A stretch of DNA of 64,000 nucleotides from Aquabacterium sp. CECT 9606 (GCF_918741295.1 NZ_CAKKNB010000004.1:186001-250000), one strand, 5' to 3'; positions 35,296-44,310 are shown, counted from the stretch's first letter. Notes: a model not told the origin generated them from the letters alone. Translations and numbers: made by a program.

Positions 35296-35748
35296 TCATT
35301 GAATGGTGATGCGCTTGGGCTGGGCGGCTTCGCGCCGGCCAATGCTGATGTGCAGCACACCGTCCCTGTAGCTGGCTTGCACGCGGTCCGGGTCCACGTC
35401 GTCGGGCAGGCTCACGGCGCGCTTGAAGCGGCCACTGAGGCGTTCGCGGCCGTACACGCTGACCTTCTCGTTGCCCTCGGGCACGGCGGATGGGCGCTCA
35501 CCGGCCAGGGTCAGCACGCCACGGTCGAGCGTGACTTCAACCTGGTCCGGATCAATGCCGGGGGCGAAGGCGTAGATCTCGACGCTGGCAGGGGTGTGTC
35601 CCACGTTGAGGGCCGGGAAGGCGCCGGGTCCGGCGGACCGGATGCTGGTGGGCGCGGTGCCCAGGCCGAAGACATCGTCCAGTTCGCGGCGCAGACGTTC
35701 AAAGTCGCCGAACACGCCGCTGGCATGGCTTTGCAGTGAAGGGTACAT
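35296..35748 (-). CDS. Hsp20-type small heat-shock protein, first of a pair
   Basis: Small chaperone of 150 residues. The crystallin domain spans PALNVGHTPASVEIYAFAPG to the C-terminal NGVL-equivalent DGVLHISIGRRE, with the GERLSGRFKR loop; the C-terminus ends RITIQ, offering a short IxI anchor for oligomer assembly. The ATG at 35748 has AGGAGA six bases upstream. It is the first gene after a sigma-32-like promoter and overlaps by two codons the possible upstream start of the second Hsp20. Confidence 0.94.
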   Translation of the reverse strand: MYPSLQSHASGVFGDFERLRRELDDVFGLGTAPTSIRSAGPGAFPALNVGHTPASVEIYAFAPGIDPDQVEVTLDRGVLTLAGERPSAVPEGNEKVSVYGRERLSGRFKRAVSLPDDVDPDRVQASYRDGVLHISIGRREAAQPKRITIQ

Positions 35749-35800
35749 GGCAGTTCTCCTGTCGCAATGAAGGGCGACGCACCGTGCGTCTGCTGCAGGA

Positions 35801-35827
35801 GATAGTGGCCGGCTGCGGGATTTCAAG
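35801..35827 (-). promoter_or_regulatory. Sigma-32-like heat-shock promoter for the hsp20 pair
   Basis: On the minus strand, CTTGAAA (35821-35827), a 12-base spacer and CCACTATC (35801-35808) resemble the RpoH consensus CTTGAAA and CCCCATNT. It lies 53 bp upstream of the first hsp20 start. The leader between it and the start contains a GACGCAC/GTGCGTC hairpin. Confidence 0.6.
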
Positions 35828-35899
35828 AGGGGCCTTGTTCGTGCAGGTTTTTCGCGCTTGGGGTGTAATGCGGCTCCCCACCCCCTCAGAAAGCACACC

Positions 35900-36403
35900 A
35901 TGTCCCTCTCCATGTACTCGGCCAGCGTGCCCGTGGCCACCCGCATCCTGAACAACCTGTCGACCATCCTGGGCAAGGCCGCCGCGCATTGCGAGGCCCG
36001 CAAGATCGATGAAAGCGCGCTGCTCAACTCGCGCATCTTTCCCGACATGTTCCCTTTGACCCGCCAGGTGCAGATCGCCTGCGACATGATCAAGGGCGGC
36101 GCCTCGCGCCTCGCGGGCGTGGAGATCCCTCGCTTTGAAGACACTGAAACCAGCTTCGCCGAGCTGCAGGCCCGCATCGCCAAGACAGTGGATTACCTGG
36201 CTACCCTGCAGCCCGAGCAGATCGATGGCAGCGAAGAGCGCGACATCTCGATCAAGATGCGCGATCGTGTGGTCGAGTCAAAAGGCCAGCAGTACTTGAC
36301 GGAAGCCGTGTTGCCCAACTTCTTTTTCCACGTCACGACGGCCTACAACCTGCTGCGCCACGGCGGGGTCGAGATCGGCAAGCGCGATTACCTGGGCAAC
36401 TGA
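35900..36403 (+). CDS. DUF1993 family protein
   Basis: A 167-residue protein of the DUF1993 family, which has a DinB-like four-helix fold. Marks are SVPVATRILNNLSTILGKAAAHCEARKID, LNSRIFPDMFPLTRQVQIACDMIKGGASRLAG and HVTTAYNLLRHGGVEIGKRDYLG; His residues near HCEARK and FFFHVTTAY could hold a metal. The function is unknown. The ATG at 35900 is preferred over 35858 because the family starts at this point. Confidence 0.9.
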   Translation: MSLSMYSASVPVATRILNNLSTILGKAAAHCEARKIDESALLNSRIFPDMFPLTRQVQIACDMIKGGASRLAGVEIPRFEDTETSFAELQARIAKTVDYLATLQPEQIDGSEERDISIKMRDRVVESKGQQYLTEAVLPNFFFHVTTAYNLLRHGGVEIGKRDYLGN

Positions 36404-36417
36404 CCTTTCGGGGCTGC

Positions 36418-38154
36418 TCAAGCCATGGAGGCCATGGCGCCAGCGTCGTGCAAGACCGCCTGGTTGCGGCCGGAGCGTTTGGCCACGTACAGCGCTTCGT
36501 CGGCGCCCTTGAGCATCTCGGTCAGGTCTTCGACCTTCATGTCCAGTTGTGACACACCAGCGCTGATGGTGACCTTGCCGGCCACCGGCGCCTGGCGCGA
36601 GGCCACGACCTTGACCAGTTCATCGGCCAGGATCTGGGCGCCCTTGGCGTCGGTGTCCGGCAGCATCACGATGAATTCTTCGCCGCCCATGCGGGCCACG
36701 ATGTCTGAGTCGCGCACGCGTTGGCGCAGGGTGTCCGACAGGTGCCGGATCACCTGGTCACCCACATCATGTCCGTGCGTGTCATTGACCTGCTTGAAGT
36801 GGTCCAGATCGACCATGATGACGCTGATCGGGCTGCTGCGGCGCTTGGCCGATGACAAGGCGATCTTCAGTTGGGCCTCAAAGCCACGGCGGTTCAGCAC
36901 GCCAGTGAGGTGATCGCTGCGCGATTGCCGATCCAGCTCGCGGTTGGCCGCTTCCAGCTCTTGCGTGCGCAACTTGACCTTGTCTTCCATCTGCTCATTG
37001 AGCGTGATCAGGCGCCGGGTCATGTTGTGGAGCGCGGTCGACAGGGCGTGCACCTCTGCACTGCTGTCCAGCAAGGCGATGGAGGCGCCGGGCAAGCCCA
37101 GTTCCACATCGCGGGCCGAGCGGGCCATGGTGGTCAGGTGTTCACTCACTCGGCCTGCCGCCATCCAGGCGATCACGCCGGTCACGAAGGCAATCGCCAG
37201 TCCGACGATGAGGCTGCGCAGCATGGCATCGTGGCTGCTGGCAAAGGCGATGCCCACGGGCTCGCGCACCACCACGTACCAGCCCATGTCGCTGGCCACG
37301 CTGCGGGCTTTCATGCGCACGACGGCGGTCAGGTACTCCTGGCCGTCCTGCCACTTCATCACCGAGGCGGGTTGATCTTCGCCGTCGCGGCCGGGTGCGA
37401 TGGACAGGCTCACGGGCAGGCGCATGCCCGCTTCGGCGTACTCGGCGGTTTTGCCGTTGGGCGCATAGATGACGGCGCCTGATCGGTCAAAGATGAAGGC
37501 CGACAATTCGCGTGCCTTGGCGTTCGCGGGGTACAGCGACTCCACCACGTCGCGCGCCCAATCCCAGCTGCCATGGACACCCAGCACGCCGACCACCTTG
37601 CCGCCGACCTTGATGGGGGCGGCGAAGTCCACGAAGCGCAAAGGCTCGCTGGTCGCGGGGCGGGGAATCAGCGAGGCCAGCAGTTTGGCGGGGTGCACAT
37701 CGCCCACGAAGTTGCGTTGGATGCCGGCGGCGAACCAGGGCCGTTCCTTGACGTTCTTGCCCAGCAGCAGGCCACCAGTGGCCGACTTGACCACGCCTTC
37801 GGTGTCGGCCACGCCAATCCAGAGGCTGTTGGGCCGCATGGCCTGGCTGCGGGCCAGGTTGTGTGCCACCTCGGGGCCGTCCAGGCCGCCGCTCCAGATG
37901 GCGGGGGATTCGGTCAGCACTTGAACCTCGCGGCTGCGGTCGTACAGGCCGTCGGCCAGCATCTGCGAGGCATTCTTGGCGATCACGCTGAGGGCGCCGC
38001 CAGAGTCACGCTGGATCTGGGTTTTCAGCATCTGGCCCAGGGCGAAGGTGAGGGCCGCGGCCACGACGATGACCAGCCCACCGAAAACAATCGCGATGTG
38101 CGTTCTGAAACTCAGAAGCGGAAGGAGTTTGGACCTCATGTGCACCGTCTGCAT
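36418..38154 (-). CDS. Membrane diguanylate cyclase with periplasmic Cache-type sensor
   Basis: Makes cyclic di-GMP from two GTP. About 578 residues: a first membrane segment (FRTHIAIVFGGLVIVVAAALTF), a double-Cache-like periplasmic sensor with NSLWIGVADTEGVVKSATGG and RPWFAAGIQ, a second membrane segment near LIVGLAIAFVTGVIAWMAAG, a HAMP-like helix, a coiled coil (LNEQMEDKVKLRTQELEAAN) and a GGDEF domain with the intact GGEEF active site and TGVLNRRGF. The start is uncertain: ATG 38154 (MQTVHM) or ATG 38139 (MRSKLLPL); neither has a strong ribosome-binding site. Further upstream the same frame reads through tRNA-Arg and is not coding. Confidence 0.92.
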   Translation of the reverse strand: MQTVHMRSKLLPLLSFRTHIAIVFGGLVIVVAAALTFALGQMLKTQIQRDSGGALSVIAKNASQMLADGLYDRSREVQVLTESPAIWSGGLDGPEVAHNLARSQAMRPNSLWIGVADTEGVVKSATGGLLLGKNVKERPWFAAGIQRNFVGDVHPAKLLASLIPRPATSEPLRFVDFAAPIKVGGKVVGVLGVHGSWDWARDVVESLYPANAKARELSAFIFDRSGAVIYAPNGKTAEYAEAGMRLPVSLSIAPGRDGEDQPASVMKWQDGQEYLTAVVRMKARSVASDMGWYVVVREPVGIAFASSHDAMLRSLIVGLAIAFVTGVIAWMAAGRVSEHLTTMARSARDVELGLPGASIALLDSSAEVHALSTALHNMTRRLITLNEQMEDKVKLRTQELEAANRELDRQSRSDHLTGVLNRRGFEAQLKIALSSAKRRSSPISVIMVDLDHFKQVNDTHGHDVGDQVIRHLSDTLRQRVRDSDIVARMGGEEFIVMLPDTDAKGAQILADELVKVVASRQAPVAGKVTISAGVSQLDMKVEDLTEMLKGADEALYVAKRSGRNQAVLHDAGAMASMA

Positions 38155-38211
38155 GACTTGATGCAACGTTATCGGCACAGGGTGGCGGCACTTGAATGCG
38201 GCCGAAAATGA

Positions 38212-38242
38212 CAAAAGGGTCAGCAAGTTAACTTGCTGACCC
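38212..38242 (-). terminator. Terminator hairpin of tRNA-Arg
   Basis: A perfect 13-bp palindrome, GGGTCAGCAAGTT next to AACTTGCTGACCC (38217-38242), followed on the minus strand by a TTTT run. It lies 10 bp after the CCA end of the tRNA, as expected for its intrinsic terminator. Confidence 0.75.
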
Positions 38243-38252
38243 TCGTCATTTC

Positions 38253-38329
38253 TGGTGCGGCTGGCAGGATTCGAACCCACGACCCCTTGGTTCGTAGCCA
38301 AGTACTCTATCCAACTGAGCTACAGCCGC
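38253..38329 (-). tRNA. tRNA-Arg (anticodon ACG)
   Basis: A 77-base tRNA including an encoded CCA. The acceptor stem GCGGCTG pairs with CAGCCGC; the D arm has GTAGCTCAGTTGGATAGAG, the anticodon arm CTTGG-CTACGAA-CCAAG with anticodon ACG (read as ICG), and the T arm GTGGGTTCGAATCC. It is bracketed by its own promoter and terminator. Confidence 0.98.
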
Positions 38330-38339
38330 CAAGACCAAT

Positions 38340-38369
38340 AATGTAGCATTGATTTAAGCGTCTTGTAAA
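38340..38369 (-). promoter_or_regulatory. Sigma-70-like promoter of tRNA-Arg
   Basis: On the minus strand, -35 TTTACA (38364-38369), an 18-base spacer and -10 TACATT (38340-38345), ending 11 bp before the tRNA 5' end. Confidence 0.6.
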
Positions 38370-38391
38370 GCCGGGCGCAAAATATTTGAAA

Positions 38392-39645
38392 TCAAGAGGC
38401 ATCAGCCAAGGCCGCCAGACGGTAGAACCGCGCGGCTTCATCGGCACGGTGCTCTTGTTCGGCCAACTGGGCCAGGCGGGTCCAGGCGCGGCGGCGGCGG
38501 TGGCTGTCCAGTTGCAGGTCATTGGCGGCCGACAACAGCAGGCTTCGGGCCTTGCCCCAGAGCTGCCGTTCGGCGAGCGCCAAGCCCACGGCCAGGGCCA
38601 GGCCTGCGCTGCGCAAGGCCGATGGCGTGGCGGCGTCCAGGCGCGGCAGCCATTCGGCCTCCAGGCCCAGCAGGCTGTTCGACAAGGCCCGGGCCAGGGC
38701 TTCACTGGCTTCTGGCGTTTGCCGGCTGATCTGATCCCACAAAGGAGCCAGCCATTGGCGGGCTTCCTTGGGGGCGCCCAGCTCGGACATGCGCGTGGCG
38801 CCACGGGCCACCACGATGGGGTCGCGTCGATCGGCGGGATCGAGTTGCTGCCAGATCTTGCGCAGTTGCTCGGCATCGCGCGCGGTTTCCAGCGTTTCGG
38901 TGGCCAGGGTGCGCAACAGGCCTTCGGCGGCGCCTTCGGTGAAGCCCTGGTGCTTGGCCAGCAGGCGCGCGGTCTTGAGCGCTTCCAGGGGCTGTCGTGC
39001 CAGGCGGGCGGCTTGCAGCTTCAAGCGCAGTGCCTGCGTGCGGCGGGCCACGCCCGGCGCCAGTTCACCCAGGTCGCGCAGTGCGCGGGTGGCGTCGCGG
39101 TCGTCGATGGCGCACTCGGCGGCCAACAGGCGGGCGCCTTCTTCGGTGGCGCGGGGGCGGCGCGTCAGCAGAGACAGGTCAAGCGCACGCTGCAGGTGTT
39201 CGTCGCGCTGCTTGCGGTCTTGCAGGCGGTGCAGGCTGCCGGCGGACAACAGGTGCGACAAGGCGGTGAACTCGGCATCAAGGGCCAGATCGGGCGTGTC
39301 GGCCTGGATGGCGATGGCGCGCTGGGCTTCGCGGTGGGCACGCGTGTAGCGGGCGGCCAGGTAGAGGGCCAGGGCTTCGCGCAGGGCTGTCTGGGCGGCG
39401 CGGTCGCGTTGCATCAGGCGCCAGCGCTTGGCACGCTGGGGCAGGCCGATCAGGGAGTCCAGCCCACGGATCGTGGAGTAGATGGCCAGGAACAGCAGCA
39501 CCATCCCGATCACGAACAGGTTGAAGGACAGGTCGGTGCGCCAGCCCAGCCAGTAAATGCTGACCAGGCCGTCGTTGCCGCCCAGGCCAGAGGCGGCGAC
39601 AACCGCCACGACCGCGAGCAACAGGAGCCAGACGATGGTGCGCAT
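38392..39645 (-). CDS. hemY: Heme biosynthesis-associated TPR protein HemY
   Basis: Inner-membrane protein of 417 residues with two N-terminal membrane segments (VWLLLLAVVAVVAASGLG and FVIGMVLLFLAIYSTIRG) followed by TPR-like helices (LAARYTRAHREAQRAIAI, ARFYRLAALADAS). The block IYWLGWRTDLSFNLFV fits the HemY N-domain. It is the last gene of the hemC-hemD-hemX-hemY operon, 26 bp after hemX. It acts in or organises late heme synthesis; the exact role is unsettled. Confidence 0.93.
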   Translation of the reverse strand: MRTIVWLLLLAVVAVVAASGLGGNDGLVSIYWLGWRTDLSFNLFVIGMVLLFLAIYSTIRGLDSLIGLPQRAKRWRLMQRDRAAQTALREALALYLAARYTRAHREAQRAIAIQADTPDLALDAEFTALSHLLSAGSLHRLQDRKQRDEHLQRALDLSLLTRRPRATEEGARLLAAECAIDDRDATRALRDLGELAPGVARRTQALRLKLQAARLARQPLEALKTARLLAKHQGFTEGAAEGLLRTLATETLETARDAEQLRKIWQQLDPADRRDPIVVARGATRMSELGAPKEARQWLAPLWDQISRQTPEASEALARALSNSLLGLEAEWLPRLDAATPSALRSAGLALAVGLALAERQLWGKARSLLLSAANDLQLDSHRRRRAWTRLAQLAEQEHRADEAARFYRLAALADAS

Positions 39646-39671
39646 GGAAGGCGGTGTCTTTCAGGGGCGGC

Positions 39672-40799
39672 TCAGCGCCCGCCGGCGATGGCGGCCAGGG
39701 TGGCCAGCGTGTCATCGGGGCGGGGCACCAGGGTCTGCGAACTTTGCGTGGCCACGTCGGTCAGCAGGTTTTGCAGCAACTGGGTCTTGCGCGATTGGGT
39801 GTCAAAGTACTTGGCCAGGGCTGCTTGTGCCACGTTCACGTCGGCCACGGCCGAGGCCGATTGCCGGCTCAACAGGGCCAGTCGCGCGTTCAGCAGTCGC
39901 AGCTTGAGGTTCTCGCGCAGGAAGAACGATTGCTCGGGCGTGATCAGGATGGCTTCAGGCTGGCGGATGCGGGTGATGCGCACCAGGGCCTGGGCTTCCT
40001 GCCAGGCGGTCCGCGCGGTGCTTTGGCCCCAACGCATCAATTGATCGCCCAGCGGGGCGTCTGATGCGGCCGATTCGACAGTGGAGGCACTGCTGGCAGC
40101 TTGTTTGGCGCGTTGCGCGGCCTTGCCCTTGGGCGGTGGGGCAGTAGGGCGGGCCAACGCTCGGCCAGACTCGTCAACGGGCTGGCTGATCAGTGGCAAC
40201 TCATCAACCAGGCGAATGGCCTCGTCCAGGCGAATCGTGAGGGACGAGAGATCGGCCACGCGGGTGGCTTTGATGCGGTCCAGGTCTTTGGCCAGCGAGC
40301 GGCGCACGCCGTCCAGCCGAGGTTGCCGGGCGCGGCTCAGGCGGTCTTCCGCCGATTTCATGGCGGTGATCAGGGGTTCGGCGCTGCCGGTCAGGGCCGA
40401 TTGCTGCACGGCCACGCGCAGCGCGGCTTCGACGTCCACCACCAGGTTTTCGTCGCGCGACAGGGACATCGATTTGATGAGGTCTTCGACCTGGCTGCGT
40501 TGCAAGGTGACTTCGGCCAACCGGGTTTCGAGCAAGGTGGTGCGGGCGGCGGCCTCGCGAGAGATGTCCTGGGCCTGCTTGGCCAGCAGGCGCGCTTCGG
40601 CAGCTTGGCTTTGGCTGTCTTGCTGGCGGCGCACCAACTCCTGTTCCAGGGTGTCGACCTTTTTCTGGGTGGTCCAGGCCAGCCAGGCGCCACCCACGCA
40701 AACCGCGGTGAGGACGAGGACGGCCCAGCGCATCCAGTCCGAGGTGGCCACGGGTTGGTAGTCGGGTTCAGGCTGAAGGATGACGTCGGTTTCGCTCAC
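39672..40799 (-). CDS. hemX: HemX-like protein
   Basis: Membrane-anchored protein of 375 residues, annotated in many genomes as uroporphyrin-III C-methyltransferase but lacking a methyltransferase domain. One membrane segment near residues 25-45 (WAVLVLTAVCVGGAWLAW) is followed by a long coiled coil (KVDTLEQELVRRQQDSQSQAAE) and a helical domain ending in LRLLNARLALLSRQ. It overlaps the hemD stop by 4 bp. It probably scaffolds heme-pathway enzymes with HemY. Confidence 0.92.
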   Translation of the reverse strand: MSETDVILQPEPDYQPVATSDWMRWAVLVLTAVCVGGAWLAWTTQKKVDTLEQELVRRQQDSQSQAAEARLLAKQAQDISREAAARTTLLETRLAEVTLQRSQVEDLIKSMSLSRDENLVVDVEAALRVAVQQSALTGSAEPLITAMKSAEDRLSRARQPRLDGVRRSLAKDLDRIKATRVADLSSLTIRLDEAIRLVDELPLISQPVDESGRALARPTAPPPKGKAAQRAKQAASSASTVESAASDAPLGDQLMRWGQSTARTAWQEAQALVRITRIRQPEAILITPEQSFFLRENLKLRLLNARLALLSRQSASAVADVNVAQAALAKYFDTQSRKTQLLQNLLTDVATQSSQTLVPRPDDTLATLAAIAGGR

Positions 40800-41617
40800 G
40801 ATGGATTCATTGTATCGACGTGGGCGCGGCCCGATTCCGCGGGTCGTAGTGCGGCCACCACTGCCTCGGGTGTGGGGCGTGTCGCAATTACTCGGCCAAA
40901 TCCGGCCAGCCTGGCGCGCTCGCCGATGCGTGGATGGGTGGCCAGTGCGGTGGCCTCGTGCCAGGATTGGTCGGGCATCAGCGTGTCGGTGAGGTGGTCA
41001 ATGGCTTCAGAGCTGCTGAACAGCCAGCGGTGATCGGAGGGCTGCTGTGCGGCGGCCTGGGCCATTGTTTGCTGATCGGGCGACCATGACGCGGCACGGC
41101 GCTGGTAGGTCAGCAGCGGGGTGACGGTGGCGCCACGCGAGCGCAATTGCTCGCTCAGCCAGGCCCGGCCCTTGGCATCCTGGCGATCACCGCCGCTGAT
41201 GGTCCAGACGGCCTGGCCTTGCCAATCGAGCGTTTGCAGCAGTGGCCACAGGGTTTCGGAGTCGAACTGGGCGGCGTCCTCACTGGGGCAGATGATGGGG
41301 GGCAGGCTCACCTTGGCGTCCTGCGCGGTCTGCGTCAAGGCCCGGGCCGTGCCGGGGCCAGGGGCCGCGGCCAAGGTCTGCTCTGGCCAAAGGCAGCCTG
41401 GCGGGCGCAGGCGGAAGAACCATTCGACCGCGCTGGGGCTGACGAACATCAGCAGGCGGGCCTGGTGCAATTGGCGCCACAGGGCTTGAACGGGCGCCGG
41501 GTCGGTGGGTGCCTGGATGTCGATCAATGGCAGGGCCTGGGCATCCACGCCCAAGGACCGCAGTTGCTCAACCCAGGCGCTGGCTTGGGGTTCGGGCCGG
41601 GTGACCAGCAGCCTCAT
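40796..41617 (-). CDS. hemD: Uroporphyrinogen-III synthase HemD
   Basis: Cyclises hydroxymethylbilane to uroporphyrinogen III. The protein has 273 residues. It starts MRLLVTRPEPQASAWVEQL and has the family patterns FVSPSAVEWFF, TARALTQ and LFSSSEAIDHL, with the two-lobed fold that is poorly conserved in sequence. It lies 6 bp after hemC and overlaps hemX by 4 bp, the usual arrangement. Confidence 0.93.
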   Translation of the reverse strand: MRLLVTRPEPQASAWVEQLRSLGVDAQALPLIDIQAPTDPAPVQALWRQLHQARLLMFVSPSAVEWFFRLRPPGCLWPEQTLAAAPGPGTARALTQTAQDAKVSLPPIICPSEDAAQFDSETLWPLLQTLDWQGQAVWTISGGDRQDAKGRAWLSEQLRSRGATVTPLLTYQRRAASWSPDQQTMAQAAAQQPSDHRWLFSSSEAIDHLTDTLMPDQSWHEATALATHPRIGERARLAGFGRVIATRPTPEAVVAALRPAESGRAHVDTMNPS

Positions 41618-41623
41618 GCCAGC

Positions 41624-42589
41624 TCAGGCCACCAGCGCGGCCAGCCACTCGGGGCCGGCTTGGGCCTGAAGCTGCTGCGCCACTTGCTGGCCCAGGGCTT
41701 CGGCCTCGGCCGGCGTGGTGGGTGAGCCTTGCAGCTGGGCGCGCACCAGTTGGTTCTGGGCGGGGTGGCCCAACAGCGCGCGCAACGTCATGGTGCCTGG
41801 CGTGGCGGCATCGCTGCCTGACCACTGCGCGTGAGCGGCCAGGGGCATGGAGCAACTGCCACCCAGGGCGCGCGAGACAGCGCGTTCGGCCAGCGTGGCC
41901 AGCCAGGTGGGCGTGTGCGTGAGCGTGGCCAGCCGTGTCACCAGGTCTGGGTGATCCAGGCGAACTTCGATGCCCAGGGCACCCTGCCCGGCGGCGGGCA
42001 ACATGACGTTGGTGTCGATGACCTGGCGGATGCGCTCGGCCAGGCCCAGGCGTTTGAGGCCGGCTGTGGCCAGGATGATGGCGGCATAGTGGCCGTCGTC
42101 CAGCTTGCGCAGTCGGGTGTCCAGGTTGCCACGCAAGGGTTCGATCTTCAAATCGGGGCGCAATGCGCGCAGTTGCGTCAGGCGGCGCAGGCTGGAGGTG
42201 CCCACCACTGCACCCTGGGGCAGGGCGTCCAGGGTGGCGAAATCGTTGGACACAAAGGCATCGCGGGGGTCTTCACGCTCCAGAACGCAGGCCAGCACGA
42301 AGCCATCGGGCAGTTCCATGGGCACGTCTTTGAGCGAGTGCACGGCCAGATCGGCCCGGCCTTCCTCCAGGGCCACTTCAAGCTCTTTGACGAACAGGCC
42401 TTTGCCGCCCACCTTGGACAGCGAGCGGTCGAGGATCTGATCGCCTCGGGTGGTCATGCCCAGCAGGGAGACGGGGTGGCTGAAACGGGTTTGAAGCAGG
42501 TCGCGAACATGTTCAGCCTGCCACAGGGCCAGGCGGCTTTCGCGGGTGGCGATCACCCACGCCGAGGGGGTCTTGTCATGAGCGGTCAT
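41624..42589 (-). CDS. hemC: Hydroxymethylbilane synthase HemC
   Basis: Condenses four porphobilinogens into hydroxymethylbilane. It has 321 residues. [18 protein letters not shown] starts the domain; [15 protein letters not shown] holds the catalytic Asp, [18 protein letters not shown] the substrate-binding arginines, and Cys246 in GGSCSMP carries the dipyrromethane cofactor. It is the first gene of the heme operon; 46 bp separate it from the PilZ gene upstream. Confidence 0.97.
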   Translation of the reverse strand: MTAHDKTPSAWVIATRESRLALWQAEHVRDLLQTRFSHPVSLLGMTTRGDQILDRSLSKVGGKGLFVKELEVALEEGRADLAVHSLKDVPMELPDGFVLACVLEREDPRDAFVSNDFATLDALPQGAVVGTSSLRRLTQLRALRPDLKIEPLRGNLDTRLRKLDDGHYAAIILATAGLKRLGLAERIRQVIDTNVMLPAAGQGALGIEVRLDHPDLVTRLATLTHTPTWLATLAERAVSRALGGSCSMPLAAHAQWSGSDAATPGTMTLRALLGHPAQNQLVRAQLQGSPTTPAEAEALGQQVAQQLQAQAGPEWLAALVA

Positions 42590-42635
42590 GCGGCGATGCT
42601 ATCAGCGCTCGGGGCGCTGCGTGCCAGCCGTGGGC

Positions 42636-43349
42636 TCAGTCCTGGCTCATGGCCAATGCCAGGCGCCTTTTTTCGGTCTGGTTGACGTACTGCTGCAGGG
42701 CGCGTTCGGTGGCGCCGTTCACGTTGATCAATTCGCACCCCAGGCGGGCGCCTTGGGATTCGGGGTTGATCACGCTGACGTGGTGGATGATCAGGCCGAT
42801 CTCCAGGCGCGTGTCAGAGTCCAGGTCCAGAAAACACTGGCCAATCTTGACGCCGGGGGACACCATGGGCACGTTGTGCGGCAAGAACAGCGCCACACCG
42901 CCCAGGCTGATGTCCAGCACGCGCAGATCCAGTTTCATGTCGGGCAGGGCGGGGTGGCGCATGTGCGCCACCGGGGTGCTGCTGACCAGCGGCTTGACGC
43001 GGAAGCTGGAGCGCCGTTGAAAGCGGTAAAGCGTGCGCGGGTATTGCGCGTTGAGGGCCACGGTGCCATTGCCATGCACCTGCACCACGCCTTCCAGGTC
43101 GAACTGGAGCTTGATGCTGTCCAGATAGCCCACGGCCACCACCTCTTCGGTTTCCAGCAGCGCTTGCAAACGGGTGTCACCCGTCTCGGCGCTGAAGCAC
43201 ACGATGCCACGCGTTGAATCGACCGCCCACAGCATGGTGGTGTAGCTGGTCCCGCCAGGACCGCTCAGCGTCATCAAGGCATTGGCATTGAGCAATCGCT
43301 TGAGGAAGTCGTCGACTTCAACAGGCGAGGTGATTCGGTAGTCGTCCAT
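42636..43349 (-). CDS. ycgR: YcgR-like PilZ protein, flagellar brake
   Basis: Protein of 237 residues. Residues 1-105 form a YcgR-N domain (IVCFSAETGDTRLQALLETEEVVAVGYLDSIKLQF); residues about 107-235 form a PilZ domain with the c-di-GMP-binding motifs RRSSFRV and DISLGGVAL. It should bind c-di-GMP and slow the flagellar motor. It is the third gene of the fliS-fliT-ycgR unit, 12 bp after fliT, which makes the flagellar role likely. Confidence 0.93.
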   Translation of the reverse strand: MDDYRITSPVEVDDFLKRLLNANALMTLSGPGGTSYTTMLWAVDSTRGIVCFSAETGDTRLQALLETEEVVAVGYLDSIKLQFDLEGVVQVHGNGTVALNAQYPRTLYRFQRRSSFRVKPLVSSTPVAHMRHPALPDMKLDLRVLDISLGGVALFLPHNVPMVSPGVKIGQCFLDLDSDTRLEIGLIIHHVSVINPESQGARLGCELINVNGATERALQQYVNQTEKRRLALAMSQD

Positions 43350-43361
43350 GGGCCGCTGTGG

Positions 43362-43709
43362 TCAATGCATCTGGGAAGGATCCGACTTGCTGCCCATCAT
43401 CTTGCTCAGGTCATTGATCCAGGGTTCGGCCAAGTGGCGAATCTCGGCGTCGTTGACCAGGATGCGCTGCATGATGCGGCTCTTGAGCGCGCGTTCATCG
43501 GCGCCCAGCGGGTATTGGTCGGCCGCGTGCTTGAGCTGAGAGATCAGCACGGCGCAGGCGCCTTCAAGGCGGACCACGGTGTCCCAATCGCCCGTGCGGG
43601 CAGCTTCCAGCATGTCGTGGCTGGCGGTTTCGATGGCTTCGTAGTAACTCAAAAGGCTTCCTGCTTGGATGTCTTCGTCAGGGGCGGTGATCAGTTCTGG
43701 GGCGTTCAT
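43362..43709 (-). CDS. fliT: Flagellar chaperone FliT
   Basis: Small helical protein of 115 residues, chaperone of the filament cap FliD. Marks are LLSYYEAIETASHDMLEAARTGDWD and the long final helix ILVNDAEIRHLAEPWINDL. It is mostly recognised by context, lying between fliS (4-bp overlap) and the YcgR-like gene. FliT-family sequences are weakly conserved. Confidence 0.85.
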   Translation of the reverse strand: MNAPELITAPDEDIQAGSLLSYYEAIETASHDMLEAARTGDWDTVVRLEGACAVLISQLKHAADQYPLGADERALKSRIMQRILVNDAEIRHLAEPWINDLSKMMGSKSDPSQMH

Positions 43710-44173
43710 GGGCGAACCCCTTCAAGGTAGGTTGTGCGCGCTTGTTCCACGTTGCCGGAGCCAATGCTGCTCCAGGCATCGCGCAAAGGGCCAAGGAGGT
43801 TGGCGCATTCCTCCAGGATTTCGTCATCCGAATGCAGATTGGCCTGCGTCAGACGGGTGGTCACGTAGGCGTACAAGTCATTCAGGTTGGCGGCCAGTTC
43901 GCCGCCGGTTTTCAGGTCAAGGCTGGCCTTCAGGCCCTCGTCGACGATGCTCACGGCCTTGCTGATGGCCTTGCACTTGGTTTCGACCTGCTTGGCTTTG
44001 ATGGCGCCCCGTGCCTGGGCAATGGCTTCGAGCGCGCCATTGAGCAGCATGCCGATCAGCTGATGCGGCGACGCACCGCTGACGCCGGTTTCGAGACCGA
44101 CCTGGCGGTACATGTTGCCCGAGGTCCGGGGACCAAAGACGTTGGCAGAGGAGGCTGTGATGGTGGCGTACAT
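43706..44173 (-). CDS. fliS: Flagellin export chaperone FliS
   Basis: Binds the C-terminal helix of flagellin and prevents early polymerisation. It has 155 residues, slightly longer than average. Marks are NMYRQVGLETGVSGASPHQLIGMLLNGALEAIAQARGAI and GELAANLNDLYAYVTTRLTQANLHSD. First gene of a unit with fliT and the YcgR-like gene, with a FliA-type promoter 44 bp upstream. Confidence 0.97.
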   Translation of the reverse strand: MYATITASSANVFGPRTSGNMYRQVGLETGVSGASPHQLIGMLLNGALEAIAQARGAIKAKQVETKCKAISKAVSIVDEGLKASLDLKTGGELAANLNDLYAYVTTRLTQANLHSDDEILEECANLLGPLRDAWSSIGSGNVEQARTTYLEGVRP

Positions 44174-44216
44174 CTGAAATGACTCTCGGAAGATGCTGCA
44201 ATCAGCGTTGAGCTAT

Positions 44217-44243
44217 TTATCGACACTTCCCTGATCAGCTTGA
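44217..44243 (-). promoter_or_regulatory. FliA (sigma-28)-type promoter for fliS-fliT-ycgR
   Basis: On the minus strand, TCAA (44240-44243), 15 bases, GTCGATAA (44217-44224), close to the sigma-28 consensus TAAA-N15-GCCGATAA. It lies 44 bp before fliS, in the same form as the sites before fliD and fliC. Confidence 0.65.
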
Positions 44244-44310
44244 ACCTCAAACGCCATCCTGATTGCGCGAAATGGAGGGGGTTTGGGCCTCTGTTTTCCA
44301 ACACGAAAAA

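Noticed and set aside
38155-38301. N-terminal extension of the diguanylate cyclase frame
   Set aside because: The extra residues are translated from tRNA-Arg and its terminator; the usual shadow pattern of tRNA read as protein.
38253-38329. tRNA-Arg as an integration site
   Set aside because: No integrase, direct repeat of the tRNA end or foreign-looking block was seen on either side.
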